Positions 1 to 11,133 of a stretch of 64,000 bases of DNA are shown piece after piece. Where the stretch lies: positions 94,309,342 to 94,373,341 of the forward strand of contig OY986436.1 of NCBI GenBank assembly GCA_963920525.1, given 5' to 3'. The position numbers and the translations under genes are program-made. A model generated the notes under the pieces. The model ran no database searches. It was given only the letters and a program-made list of their open reading frames with translations, and was not told where the DNA came from. How positions within the stretch are numbered: position 1 is the stretch's first letter; each line of letters starts with the position of its first letter. This DNA is from Dichetophora obliterata (Eukaryota; Arthropoda; Insecta; Diptera; Sciomyzidae).

Positions 1-1244
1 AGACCAAATATAAATTTCTTAATTTGATGTTTATACTTACGTTTAGGTAAAAGGCTAAACCGCCCCCAAGTGTAGGAAATATGTAAAATAATATGTCTTC
101 AAAAGTAATGCATGAATTTTAATAATTGCTAGCTCGTTGAATAGGTGACAGCATAACCTTGCTTTTGATACCCATAATGCTACCGTAATTGTAGAAAAAT
201 TAAAAAAGCACTTTTATATTCTTCCTTAATTTAATTTTAATGAAATTATTTCTTTATTTTTGTCTTTACGGTGCACGCACAATTATTTTAAAATTACAAC
301 TAGTTAAAAAAACCGGCGAAATGAACAAACACTTTCTTCACTAACTGCACATTACTTTTATATTGTTTCTTTATGTAAATTAAATTTTTTCTTTATTTGG
401 TTATTGAAACAAACACTTTCTTGATAAACTGCACATTACTTGTATATTGTTTATTTATTTAAATTAAATTATTACTTTATTTGTTATATTTACGGTGCAC
501 GCACGATGATTTCAAAACGTGAACTAAGCAAAAAAACCAACGAAATGAACAAACAAACGAAAAGATAAAAAGGATTTTTTAGTAGCCTCTTCTTTGCACG
601 TGTTCAAGCACAGTGGTCAACATAAGTACGATGACAAGGATTTAGTACACATGACATGAGTAGTTGTGAAATTACATATGTTTCACACTGTACTTGACGA
701 AGAGTGTAACAGAGACAACGAAAAAGTCCCGTTTTGGTTTTAGCAGAGACGTTACGAAGACAGCCAATTCTGTTTCAATTCAAAGACAACATAGTGCACT
801 TTGTGTCTTTATGGAGTTTCAAATGTAAGTGCTTCACTTTCTGACTGCTTAGCTACAGTAAAGTATACACACTTACTATGAATAATTGTTCCCCGGAATT
901 GGAAAAAGGAGCTTCCAATTTTAAGAAAGCGGATAGATAATAACGTCACATTTTTTACACTCATGAATATTGATGGTTGATGAACAAATTTACATTAAAA
1001 ATTTTCAAAAACTTATTGCGGTTTATCTTAAAAACGGAAACTTTTTTTCCGATTCCGCGGAAATACACGCAGCAATACACTGCTGTGTCGCATTTTAAGT
1101 ACGATTATTAGCAATGTACACAATCAAAACAGAAATTACTGCTGTGCCGTGAACCGTAAAAAGCCTAATAGTAACTGCTCCATTTACCTACTCAAAAGGG
1201 TCTCAAATGTAACTACATCTTTTGGAGCTACTACCAGAACTAGT
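1..1244. other. AT-rich non-coding DNA with degenerate direct repeats
   Basis: I recognise no gene here. The motif ACGGTGCACGCAC occurs near 269 and 491, and ACTGCACATTACTT occurs near 345 and 427, so the first ~560 bases hold diverged direct repeats. The stretch next to 1245 could be the 3' untranslated part of the Penelope-like fragment, which reads leftward, but nothing in the sequence proves it. Confidence 0.5.
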
Positions 1245-1625
1245 TCAATGGGTGTCAATTGCCTCTTTGGCCGCTGCTTCCCGTGAGTTCATCGTCGTCG
1301 TTATCTTTTGCTGTATGCTTAGGCTCTCTAGAGTGAAACGTTTGTTTGCCCTCTTTTCGATGTCCAGTATTTTCACTCTGTTCAAATCCGCTGTGTGTCG
1401 TCTCTCTAGCATATGTTCTGCTAACGCTGTCGACGTTCGTTTGTGAGTGATGTCCGCTTGATGCTCACTAACTCTTGTTTTGAGTGATCTCTTTGTTGTA
1501 CCTATATATACTTGTTTGCACTGCTCCGCTGCATTGCCGTTGCGTTTGATCTCGTAGACTACGTTTCTCTTTTCTTCCATCTCTACAGGTGTTTTTGTGT
1601 TGGTGAATAGTCTTGTGAGGGTCAT
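1245..1625 (-). pseudogene. Penelope-like retroelement fragment, GIY-YIG endonuclease domain
   Basis: The 126-codon minus-strand frame contains VYEIKRNG, then QVYIGTTKRSLKTRVSEHQAD. This spacing of a Y-containing first strand, a YIG strand, a K/R-rich helix and an E/H motif is the GIY-YIG endonuclease fold. In insects this most often occurs as the C-terminal domain of Penelope-like retroelements, where it nicks target DNA for reverse transcription. No reverse transcriptase is visible upstream (above 1625), so this is a truncated C-terminal piece. The first methionine is only the first in the open frame; the natural protein would continue from an RT domain. Calling it a solitary GIY-YIG host gene is less likely given the surrounding repeats. 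The family call is from the motif; the element name is inference. Confidence 0.75.
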
Positions 1626-1629
1626 TAAA

Positions 1630-2440
1630 TTACCTCAATTATCTCGATCATTTGTGATCAAACATTTAATAACACGCACCACACAATTGATCAAAAGAAG
1701 CTGGGTCAAAGCATGATACAAAGAGCTACAGGTAAAGTATTCCCGGCGCAACAAACAAAATTTACTGCGCACCTCATCATCGGTGCTCGTTAAATGTGAC
1801 ACTTGATGAATACATTCAAAAGAAAATGTAGAAAAGTGACGAAGATAGCAAAATGAAAACGAACAAACAGTCAAAATTATGTCAAGCACATCAAACAACG
1901 TAGCCGCTTTTTGTGTAAATCGGTAAAAAGGGGAAAAAGTACCCCTACAATATATGCAAATTTTTCTTCACAAACATTACTAAAAAATATATTTACTTTA
2001 TTTTGGACATGTGCTTTATATAACAATATTTATTTCATTTCAGTAAAACAAGTTTTCATAAGAAAATGTAGGCATTTTAAAATCTTTATACCCTATGAAT
2101 AAATTATGACTACGTTTTAACCAAGGAGCACCTTGCACGTCACAGCAAAGATGGCGGATATGCGCAATACTTTATCTGTAGTTCTTTGTATCATGGGGTC
2201 AAAGTTCTTCCAAGGCCTGAAATGGCCAGTTTATTTTTTTTTAGTAGTTATTTTGTATATTATTATATTATATAATAAGAGTACATTATGCAATAAGATC
2301 TCAGTTTAGTTTTAATTTATTTTTTTTATTATTAAGAGTACATTTTAGTTTGTAAGTTCTTATATTATATAATAAGCCATGTAGCTCGTAAGTATTATAT
2401 TAAATAATTAGCTAAATACTAATCTGTTTGCAAGTTTTAA
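1630..2440 (+). repeat. Dispersed repeat R, interrupted copy
   Basis: Bases 1640-1711 and 2196-2400 match 62418-62680 as one continuous segment, and 61215-61347 matches the right-hand part in inverted orientation. The copy here is split by the inserted element at 1712-2195. It also gives the empty site for the Helitron that starts at 62681: the text GTAAGTATTA runs on uninterrupted near 2390. I do not recognise the family and see no coding capacity. Confidence 0.75.
1712..2195. mobile_element. 484-bp terminal-inverted-repeat element with 9-bp target duplication
   Basis: The ends are CATGATACAAAGAGCTACAG and its near-complement ending CTTTGTATCATG, about 30 bp of imperfect inverted repeat. 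The 9-mer GGGTCAAAG lies directly on both sides (1703-1711 and 2196-2204). The related repeat near 62470 has a single copy of that site and no insertion. A 9-bp duplication points to the Mutator (MULE) superfamily; if the real duplication is 8 bp, hAT is possible. There is no transposase, so the element is non-autonomous. Confidence 0.8.
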
Positions 2441-3745
2441 TTTTAGTAGTGGAAACATAAGATTTTCAGCGCAAATAGAATTAGTAAGTATTTACCTCCC
2501 AATATTTTAATTCAATTACTTAAAATATTTTGTTTCATTGCATTAATTATTTTCAAATAGTTTTACATAATCTGATAAAACAAGCGACACATCAAATTAA
2601 AATAAATTAATTAGTTTATAATACATTCCCGCAAACACTTCAAATAAATTGTTGCTCTTCTGTATTGCTCAAATCTTACTTTCTGCTTTTTTCAAATCTA
2701 TTTCAGAATATTTTTTAAAAAAATTACAATTATTTTAGCATAATTTATTAATAATTGTCCGATTATTTGAAGTATCGCATGTTTTATCAGATTAAAAAAC
2801 AAAATCGCAAAAATCCCAATTGTAACAAATTACTATGAAATGTTGTGGAAATATTTTCTTCAACTATTTCTTGAAGTACAGGTAAAAAAAAGTGTGCAAT
2901 TATATTGGCAACTTTGAACTTTTTTAATAATAAAAAATGAAATATTAATAAATAAATAAATTTGAATTAAAGTACCTTGGAATTGCAATAAAATATTTTT
3001 TATACAAATAAATACAAATAAAAAATACAATATGTTCGATATTGATAAATTGAAAGAAAGGCATTTTGGTTTATTTCACCAATATTTCTTTCAATGTACC
3101 AAATGATCGATATAGAAAAAAAAAATTCTGTAATAAAATATAATTAAAATAAATTCATATAGTATAATTGCTATTGCATGAAAAACTTCCTTGCTAGAAA
3201 TGTAGCAAAAAAAAAATGAAAATACAACTCAGCAAAAAAAAAGTTGAGAATCAAAACATTAGAATATCGACAAATTGGGAAATTCAAGGAAATCTTGTTC
3301 TGCTTCATTTCATTCATAATTCCTTAAATATACCAAATGATCGCAATTCTAGTAGGAAGAAAAAGGTAAAAAGAACAAAATTTGTTGCCGCTCGCTTTTG
3401 CACAGAAATCTTTCCTTTAGAAATGTAGGATAAAAAAATGTAAGCAAAGCTCAGCCAAAACAAAGCTGACAATTTTTTTGCAATTTCCTAATTTCAATAA
3501 AATATTCAAAACGATCGCAATTCTAATAGGAAGAAAAAGGCCAAAGCATTCTAAAAAGAACAAACGTATTCCCAGCTCGCTTGTGCACACATAATTTTAA
3601 AAATACCTCTGCCCGAAACAGTCAGCAAGAACGTCGGCAGAACAACACTAGCAGCGCGCCGGCAGAACCCAATCTTTGTAGTTTTGAAATAATACTCAAA
3701 CGCGAACTTTGAGTTTCTGGCCCTCTTGATATATACTCTCTTTGG
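2441..3745 (+). repeat. Long dispersed repeat, copy A
   Basis: The segment is repeated in inverted orientation in two places: 2405-2690 matches 43640-43930, and about 2700-3745 matches 39615-41170. In copy B a MITE interrupts it at 39908-40439, and copy A shows the site before that insertion. The repeat is AT-rich with a more GC-rich end (3600-3700). I see no convincing open frame and cannot name the family. Confidence 0.75.
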
Positions 3746-4274
3746 TTAAAGACGCTAGTTGGTCGCCCGACTCGAAAAATGTGGTTTTGAAAAAAACACG
3801 TTTAAACTTTAAGGAAATTTATAGCTAATCTTCAATTAGCAATGTCTGGCACCATACAATTATAGTTTTGGGTATAATTCGTTTATAAAGCGTTTTAGCC
3901 AATAAAAAACAACAAAGAAAATACAAGGTATTACTGCCCCTAAACTTTTAAGTTTTGGGCACGAAAAAACTATGCTCCATTTTTGCAAGTGCTAAAGAGA
4001 GTGGAGTTTTTTTTTGTCCGAGTCAAGCAAAAATTGACACATAAGAAGCTTACCGAATGACGCGAATTTATATGTTAAGCAAATGCCAAGAAGAACCGAG
4101 TTAAATAGCTGGTTATTGATCAAGGGTTAAGGAGGAGTTGTGACCACTAAGCATTTGACTATTTATGCCTTTTCAACGAAGTATTAAAGTGATCATTGAG
4201 TTGGCACCTGGTATTTATAAATTTTAAAACATAAACGAATTTCCAAAATAAGTTTACATGTTTTAATATTATAC
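3746..4274. other. Probable intron sequence downstream of the gliotactin-like exon
   Basis: Non-coding, with no repeat partner that I noticed in the window. It begins with the splice donor at 4274 (reading leftward). The next expected esterase-fold exon, which should hold the oxyanion-hole glycine motif, is not visible anywhere between 1 and 4274, so this intron is longer than 4.2 kb if the gene is intact. Confidence 0.5.
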
Positions 4275-4706
4275 CTTTGGAGAGAAAATGTTAAGATAAA
4301 GGCAATCCTCATCCATGTCCATAATACCCTTAGTAGCTCCTGTATAACGTACTGGCTGAGGACACGCAGGACCAAAGTCAACGGCTTGCATTAACTGCCA
4401 TCCACGATGCAAGCGTGGTGGTTTGAATCTTCCCTCAAACGTTGGTGGCAACGCATAAGGTATTCCCAAAAACACAGAACATTCGCCCATGACGCGGTCA
4501 ACAGTTGAGTGATATGGTCGATAGAACGATTTTGGGTCCGGATTGTCGTACATGTAGACTTTAAACCCTTGCACTTGACCATAATTTGTTGTCACAAATA
4601 CATCACGCTCAAGAGTTAATGAGTCTCGTCGCTCTTTTCCTTGCAAGTCTTCTCTCCAGCCTGCCAGAATGCCGGGAAATTGCGTATGAACTGCATTTGG
4701 ATTGTT
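4275..4706 (-). CDS. Gli: Internal exon of a gliotactin-like cholinesterase-fold adhesion protein
   Basis: This is one spliced exon of 144 codons in phase 0 at both ends. The acceptor is a T-rich tract ending TTTTTTAG before 4706; the donor is CCAAAG|GTATAA at 4275/4274. It encodes the N-terminal part of a type-B carboxylesterase fold: VTTNYGQVQGFKV opens the domain, then SVFLGIPYALPP, RFKPPRLHRGW, FGPACPQPVRYTGATKG and the family signature EDCLYLN. The NYGQVQGFKV and QPVRYTGATKG text resembles insect gliotactin, a transmembrane, catalytically inactive adhesion protein of tricellular and septate junctions, more than neuroligin or a true esterase. That match is from memory, not a search. The signal-peptide exon should lie above 4706 and the rest below 4275; neither is seen. 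There are no stops or frameshifts. It is the only convincing host coding sequence in the window. A neuroligin-like paralogue is the main alternative. Confidence 0.82.
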
Positions 4707-5860
4707 CTAAAAAATAAAGAAACATTTGAAAATAATATTCGTACATGATCAATAGATTCATTGAGCAAAAATATGTTCATTGAAAATTTAATTAAGTAAT
4801 TAAATAGATGCTGCTCAAGATTATCAAAGCTAAAAATTTATAAAAAGTATTTCATGTATGGAGCGTGTTTGGACATTTCTTTGAAATTAATGCGTTTGGT
4901 AATTTTTTGAGTCACCCGTGAAAAAACAAAATCAGGAAGTTTCACAGTGATTCGTCCCCTACACCAAAATCAATCTAATAAGGAAATTTAGGTATCATTT
5001 AAAGATTAAAACATTCACTAAAAAAGATTTATAAGTTTTTTAAAAAAATTATACCAGGTGTCCGCTAGAGTTTCAAAACTCTATTTGCAACTTTCAATTT
5101 ATACAAAACATAAAATTCAGATAAAAAGTTAATACTTTGAAGCTTTTGAAATACCCAATTTAAACTTTTTATTTAACTTTAACTTAAATGTTATTCAGCT
5201 ATCTTATTGGATGTTTTACCTTTAGAATGATAATTATCTTTCCAATTACCTTTGGTCCAGCAGACGAATCACTGTGTGGCTTTCCGATTTTGTTTTTCCT
5301 ACGGGCGAGTTAAAATGAGTTTACGAGACCTATTTGTATAAACTATGAGTTGCACGCAATGATTAAAAAGAATTGTACAAAAACGCTCCACTCTAATGTA
5401 CATATGTGAGAAATTATAAGAGTGGAGCGTACATATGTCTTAAGCAAGTATAATTTAAACCAAAATTAGTCAATGGACTTATTAAGAAAACCTCTAGAGT
5501 ATTGAAAGTCAATCTTACATAAATTGAGAATTCAAAATAATGCATTCGAATTATATGTAAAAATATTTTCAAAATAGATTTTTCAAAATTTGTGTGAGAA
5601 CGAAAAACTGTGTATCCATTATTTATAAATTTTCCACGTCTTATGCAAATTTTGTCGAAATCTTTGTTTTTTTAAAATTGCCGAGAATTACAGTTATTTT
5701 AGTTTTTATCATATATATACAACAAAGTCGTAATGTTTTACTAATTCCATAACTCAAGACCGAACCCGTCGGTTTTTTTGTTGTTGCGTTTGTAATTATC
5801 AGGACTAGGTTTGTATAAAAGAAAAATTTTGTCACACCTTCTTTCACTGCCCATAAACCA
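4707..5860. other. Probable upstream intron, no gene seen
   Basis: Non-coding AT-rich DNA beginning at the acceptor of the exon on the left. The only structure noted is a short hairpin at 5383-5430, where ACGCTCCACTCT is answered by AGAGTGGAGCGT. Confidence 0.5.
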
Positions 5861-6620
5861 GTGAAAATGCTATATTTCAGACGGCCGTATAAGGTTAATA
5901 AATTGGTAATTAAGTTTATATGCTTACTGTCGGAAACTGTACTAAAAATGGGTTTTCACGGCCCCTTTTACCGTCCAAAAATCATGAAAATGCTATATTT
6001 CAGACGATATTGGTCGTTTAAGATAAATATTTGGTAATTTAGTTTGTATGGTTACGTTCGGCAACTATACTAAAAATGGTGATCATATAAAATGTTTTTC
6101 TCCAATTAGCATAAAAATTCGTATATGGCAGTAAGGCGGTCTGTGGCAGGACAACGTCTGCCGGGGAATATTTTAAATATAACTATTGGACCGATTAAGG
6201 TAATGTGTGTACAATATATTTGTTTTGTCGATATATTGGTTCATAGCTATGTTATGATCCGCTAGGTGGCGCTGTTGTGAAGTTATTTAATATTTACGCA
6301 GTATAACAGGAACCTTTACCCATATTTGTGGAAGACATGGAGGTGCAAAACAACGTTTGCCGCGACATCTAGTAACTCTACAAAGAAAACTTCTTATTTC
6401 AAAAATGTTAAACAAAGAAATTATTGAGAATTATTTATATCACAAATAAATTCTTGACCACTTTCTTGAAATCGAAAATTATTCTACCAATTCGATTATC
6501 AGATTCAGATAGCAGTCAAAAAAGAACTCAAGTTTTTATTAAAGTTGTTTTCCGAAAAGACCTTCGAATAAAATTTGAAAACTGTAATAGAGAAGGATTT
6601 TAAAAATTCATGAAATAATA
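5861..6620 (+). repeat. Helitron-derived remnant
   Basis: Two copies of a module with the text AAAATGCTATATTTCAGACG lie near 5865 and 5985. They are followed near 6123 by GCAGTAAGGCGGTCTGTGGC and GACAACGTCTGCC. The same modules occur at 54400-54900 and 63420-63880. They match body sequence of the CTAG-ended Helitrons here, but neither terminus is preserved. Confidence 0.6.
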
Positions 6621-7942
6621 TCTATATATATAAAAATGGAAAGTGATTTGTTCGGATGCTTAAAACTTGAAAACGACTAGACCAAATTGGATACTTCCTT
6701 CTGCGGATTTATTTGTAATTGCTACGCGAAGGTTTAGAAAAAATAAAATGTTGCCACACCCTCTTTTTCTTAAAATCAATAAAAATGCTATATTTAAGAC
6801 GTTTTTTGTCGTATTAAACTAAAATTTGTTAATTAAGTTCGTATAATAACTATCGGTAACTATACTAAAAATGGGCGTGCTCCCACTATAGCTACGCCTA
6901 CTTTTAAGAAAAGTTAAAAAAACTTCGAAAGTACTGGCCCGATTGAGCTCAAATTTTGGCAGTAGATTTGTTTCGAGTACGAGATGGTTTAAGATATAAC
7001 TGCCACACCCTCTTTTACCGCCCATAAATATATAAAAAATTGCGATATCGACCACAATTAATACATGTCGTTTCTCTGATGAAATTTTATGGAGGTAAAA
7101 AACAAGGGAGAGTGGCACCTCCGATACAAGCAGAACTTACGATATCAAATACTTTTAGAGTTACAGGTCGCACAGCTCGGAATTCAGTATTCGACATAAA
7201 TTTATACATGCAGTTTCATTGATAACATTTTATGGGCGTTGGAAAAGGGGGAGTGGCACCTCCCATACAAACCAAATTTGAGCTATAGGTATAGGAAGTT
7301 ATAGGTAGCACAGCATCTAAATTCAGTATTCGACCTAAATTTACACATGCAGTTTAATTGGTAACATTTTATGGGCGTTGTACAAGGGAGAGTGGCACTT
7401 ACCATATAACTAAATTTTGCGATATCGAATAGCTATGGAGTTAAAGGTCGCACAGCTATGAAATTTAGTATTCGACCTCAATCTACAAATGCAGTTTTAC
7501 TGATAACATTTTATGGCGTTGGACTAGCGGGCGTGACACCTCCCATACAACCCAAATTTGCGATATCGATTAGATTTGAAGTTATGGGTCACACACCGAA
7601 ATGTATCGACCTTAATTTATACATGCAACATTTCATTAATAACATTTTATGGGCGTAGGAAAAGGGAGAGTGGCATCTCCTACACAACCCTTAGTTGTGC
7701 TATCGAATAGCTTTGGAATTATAGGTCGCACAGCGTCGGAATTTTGTATTGAGACTAAATTTACAAATGCAGTTTCATTGGTATCATTTTATGGGCGTTT
7801 TACAAGGGGCATACAACCCAAATTTGTGCTATCGAGCAGCTATGATTTATAGGTCGTACAGCATTGGAATGAAGTATTCCACCTCAATTTAGAACCAACA
7901 CTTTCTAGGGAGAATGGCAGCAAAGCGCCGGGTTTAAGCTAG
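6621..7942 (+). mobile_element. Non-autonomous Helitron with internal ~140-bp tandem repeats
   Basis: The element opens with TCTATATATATAAAAATGG after an A and closes with GCGCCGGGTTTAAGCTAG before a T. A 5' TC, a 3' CTAG and insertion between A and T are the structural hallmarks of Helitrons, which move by rolling-circle replication. From about 7100 to 7900 it holds about six diverged tandem copies of a ~135-140-bp unit containing ATTTTATGGGCGTTGG, GAGTGGCACCTCC and GATATCGAATAGC. There is no Rep/helicase gene. The same family, with more units, occupies 33500-36405, and a relative is at 56551-57273. Confidence 0.85.
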
Positions 7943-8321
7943 TTTCTATATAAACTTGAAAGAAATGAATGATCCTAAATTTTTTGTGGAAAGCTATCAA
8001 ATTCAAGATTTAAGATGATATCGGCCTTTTTTGGCTCAATTTAAAAATATTTTGTTTAAAGAAGAAATTACAGTGAATATCGTGTTTTTTATGCATATTA
8101 GAGCGTATCGACTTGAATGGGAAAAATCTAACCCCCAATTCTGGTACCAACATTAACCAGTATATAAAAAATCCTTTCGATTGGTATGCTTTTTTTTTTG
8201 GTCTGAACCAGTTTGGTGTCCCCCGAAATGCATTTTTGTGCATTTTTAAGCAAATTTGGTATTGCAGACGCACTTATGGCTAATTTTAAAAGAAAATCAT
8301 ACTTATCAATCAATGTACATG
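7943..8321. repeat. Dispersed repeat fragment
   Basis: Bases about 8080-8260, including TTTTTGGTCTGAACCAGTTT, recur in inverted orientation near 24860-25050. No coding sequence is apparent. Confidence 0.5.
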
Positions 8322-8323
8322 TA

Positions 8324-8728
8324 AAAACATAGAACTGAAAATTTTCATCCCATTTGACATATGCTCTAACGAGATTTGACGGTTTTTTTAAAGGTATTTT
8401 ATTGTTATTTACCTTTTGTTTCGAATTTTGGCCTTTTTGAATGGCCCTCCAAAATTATAAACATTATTCCTTTTCTTGTTCTGCAGAAGCAGCAGCCACC
8501 GACGCCTCTGAGACGAGTTTAACATGCTTCTCAGTGTTCTGCATATGGCAAGGTAATTGTCGAATTTCAACATCGTCTATCATGTCACCAGAAACGGCTA
8601 AGTTGTCAGTGGTTTCTTTCGGTAATGAACCAGTGTACGATGGAACAAGTAGATTCACTTTGAAAAATATCGTCAAATCTCGTTAGAGCATATGTCAAAT
8701 GGGATGAAAATTTGCAGTTCTATGTTTT
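8324..8728. mobile_element. 405-bp element with ~60-bp inverted repeats and coding cargo
   Basis: Bases 8322-8381 and 8671-8730 form a 60-bp inverted repeat with one mismatch. It starts TAAAAACATAGAACTG and contains CCCATTTGACATATGCTC. A TA dinucleotide lies at each outer edge, compatible with a Tc1/mariner-type target duplication. The interior keeps a short open frame on the minus strand, so it looks like an internally deleted transposon rather than a simple MITE. Superfamily not established. Confidence 0.7.
8464..8676 (-). pseudogene. Short coding remnant inside the inverted-repeat element
   Basis: A 70-codon minus-strand frame lies between the inverted repeats. It has protein-like composition and the run IRQLPCHMQNTEKHVKLVSE followed by an Ala/Glu-rich tail. 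I recall similar CHTQ..E..VKLVTEAS motifs near the C terminus of uncharacterised transposon-type insect proteins, but I cannot name the family. It starts within a few bases of the right inverted repeat and would be a C-terminal piece left after an internal deletion. Whether it is translated is unknown. Confidence 0.4.
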
Positions 8729-8910
8729 TATATATAAGGAATTCATTGAGACCATAAGTGGGTCTCCAGCAACGCTGTTGATAGGTATTTCATAAGGGGG
8801 CTTACTGAATCAAAAAAATATTTTCATTTCTATAGGAATTTTTAAAGGCCTAAGAATAGGGATGTTCAAAAACGGTTGATGTTTAAAAGTGATCGGTTTT
8901 TTTTAAACCA

Positions 8911-9099
8911 ATGTTTTTCGGTGTTTTGATAGAAGGAAAACAACCGCAACACCAGTGGAAAGTGTCAAGAATCGACAACGAGAATTTATCAACCTGCAAC
9001 TCTGAAAAAAACTTCAAACTTTTTGGAGGTATTTCAAACTTGCGCCAACATCTACAAAACAGACACTCGGTAAGATGCAAAAAAAAGGTATTTTTATAA
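8911..9099 (+). pseudogene. Possible BED zinc-finger fragment of a hAT element
   Basis: The 62-codon frame ends in FGGISNLRQHLQNRHS, which resembles the second half of a BED zinc finger (small residue, S/T-N-L-x-x-H-L-x-x-x-H) of hAT transposases. Of the expected CxxC pair only one Cys is evident. It is a weak, isolated fragment with no transposase core nearby. Confidence 0.35.
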
Positions 9100-9378
9100 A
9101 CTGGAGTTTTTCTTCGGTTTTTAGTTTCGGTGGAAAACTGAAATTTACAAAACCGGTTATCCGAAAAGGAGTTTTTTTTAAAAAAAGTGGCCTTAGATCT
9201 TTCCAAAATTTCTGAACCGATTTCAACATTCACAGTGAAAAAAGTTAATAAGATTTCATTTATTTTAATTTTAAATATAAATAATTGATTTAATAGCTCG
9301 GTTTTGACCAGGACGACAAGTATTTAGTTAAATAAAGCAACGAAAACAGATATTTTAAAAATATAAATATATATAGTA

Positions 9379-10815
9379 TACAGTTCTGTGCAACTAATTA
9401 TCAACACAGTAACAGTGACTAGAAAATTTGATATAAACTCGATTTTTTATACAAAAACTTTGAAAGTTTTTACCAAGTGTTTGTCTATTAATAGATGCAT
9501 TCTAAGTGCATGCAGATTTATTTAAATGTAGATCAGGATGGTTAAAATTTGTTCATAATATTTTTGTATAATCTAAAGAGGTCGTGCATATCATTAAGAA
9601 CCATTGTGTTTTATTTGAAAAATGTGTTTTATTTGATAACAAAAATTAATATTTTGTTGCAAAACCATTATTTTCAATTACTGAGAGGCACCTGCGCGGC
9701 ATGGACTCAATTAGTTTTTGACAAACTTATATTGGTAGGGCTTCCCACTCCTGCTTAGCGATTTCGTAAAGCTTCACAAAATTTCCAACTTTATGCAATC
9801 TAATTTTTCTTTTTAATAGCTTTCAAAAATTTTCTATTGGATTAAGATCCGGGCTGCATGAAGGTCAGTCCAATAAAGTTACACATTTGTACTCAAACCA
9901 ATTTTTTGTAGTGCGCGCTGTGTACTTCGGATCATTTTCCTGTCGAAAGATCCATGTAGCAGGCATGTGGTCGTCAGCAAGAGGTAACATTACGTCATTT
10001 AATATTGAAATATATTGGAATTGATCCATACGACCTTCAATTTTGTGAATAGGTCCAACACCACGCCACGACATAGCACCCCAGAGCATAATGCTTCCGC
10101 CACCATGTTTTAAGGTCGGACGTGTATATTTGGGGTCAAATTCTTTCGAACGTGGACGACGAACATAAGTTTTTCCTTCTGTGGCTACTCTGTTTATTTT
10201 TGTTTCGTCAGAAAATAATATCTTTTTCCATCCATTCACCGTCCAGTAGCGATATTTTTTTGCGAAATCCAGCCTTTTTTTCTGTTAAGCTCAGGCAGTA
10301 AAGGCTTCTTTCGAGAAGCTCGTCCAAAGAGTCCATTTTCTCGCAATCGTCTTTTTATTGTGTCCACGGATAGTGAGCTATTATCTGCACCAAAAACCGA
10401 GACTCGAATTTCGTTAGCTGTCTTTTGGGGAAATTTTTTTGACTCACGTACTATCAGTCCGACTTCCCTGACAGTAGTTTCACGGGCCCTGCGTTTTCAA
10501 GGTAGCTCCATCACAGTATTATTCTTCTCAAAATATTGAATAGCATTTAATACCATTCTTTTGGACACTTTTAAAGAATTCCCAATTTGACCATACGATT
10601 GCCCACCATTATGAATCTGGATGATGGTGGCCCTGGTGCTTTCGTCACCAGATTTGTTTCGACCCATTTGAAAAGCAGCTAAAAAATACGTGTTATGTAA
10701 AGACAAACGTGAATTTAAATAAAAAGCTTGTAATTTACCTTTTTGTGTCCAAAAAATTAGCAAAAAGAATTAAAAAAAGTGCGCGTTGTTAATTATGTGC
10801 ACGATAGCTTTCTTA
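9379..10815 (-). mobile_element. Tc1-like DNA transposon, inactivated
   Basis: Imperfect inverted ends are visible: CAGTTCTGTGCAACTAATTA at the left, and at the right the complement of CTATCGTGCACATAATTAAC, with TA dinucleotides at the left edge. Between them the minus strand carries a broken Tc1-type transposase (helix-turn-helix then DDE core). The length of ~1.4 kb is normal for Tc1 elements. The exact right boundary is uncertain by a few bases. A related end occurs alone near 13012-13035 and 18545-18568. Confidence 0.75.
9865..10763 (-). pseudogene. Tc1-like transposase, frameshifted
   Basis: The N-terminal part (10497-10763) holds MGRNKSGDESTRATIIQIH and GGQSYGQIGNSLKVSKRMV, a helix-turn-helix that would bind the inverted repeats. 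The C-terminal part (9865-10239) holds LFSDETKINR (catalytic Asp), GGGSIMLWGAMSWRGVGPIH and RQENDPKYTARTTKNWF (second catalytic Asp region). The linking stretch 10240-10496 still reads like transposase but in shifted frames. The D-N-P-K-H motif of active Tc1 proteins reads NDPKYT here. The C terminus after KNWF is lost or out of frame. This protein would cut and paste the element; it cannot do so in this state. Confidence 0.85.
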
Positions 10816-11130
10816 CTCTATTTAAAAAAAAGCCCAAGTAGTAAAATACAAGAAAATGGTGTTGCTAACACATACACTGTACGTGAACTGTCGCATCATT
10901 CGTAAATTGTGCGAGCGAGACAGAGAGTGTTTTTGACATTTCTGAGAACCCTGGCATCTGAATAGAAGACTCCTCAGCAAAATAGTTAAATATAATTTAC
11001 TTTTAAGCATTTTTCACTGCTTAAAAAGTGACAAAATCAAAGAGAAAAAACCACAAAAATAAATTCAACATGAGTTGTGCGATTAAAAATTGTAAAACTT
11101 AAAAACAATACGCTTTCGTTTCACAGGTAA
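10816..11130. other. No feature recognised
   Basis: AT-rich spacer between the Tc1-like element and the next inverted-repeat element; no open frame with protein-like composition. Confidence 0.4.
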
Positions 11131-11133
11131 ATA

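Noticed and set aside
1222..1446. 74-codon plus-strand frame
   Set aside because: It is antisense to the GIY-YIG frame and has no protein-like motif of its own.
4193..4582. Alternative minus-strand frames over the gliotactin-like exon
   Set aside because: They overlap the exon in other frames and lack the esterase-fold motifs.
8010..8313. Two overlapping minus-strand frames
   Set aside because: The sequence is a dispersed repeat with an inverted partner near 24860-25050, and the translations are Lys/Phe-rich low-complexity text.
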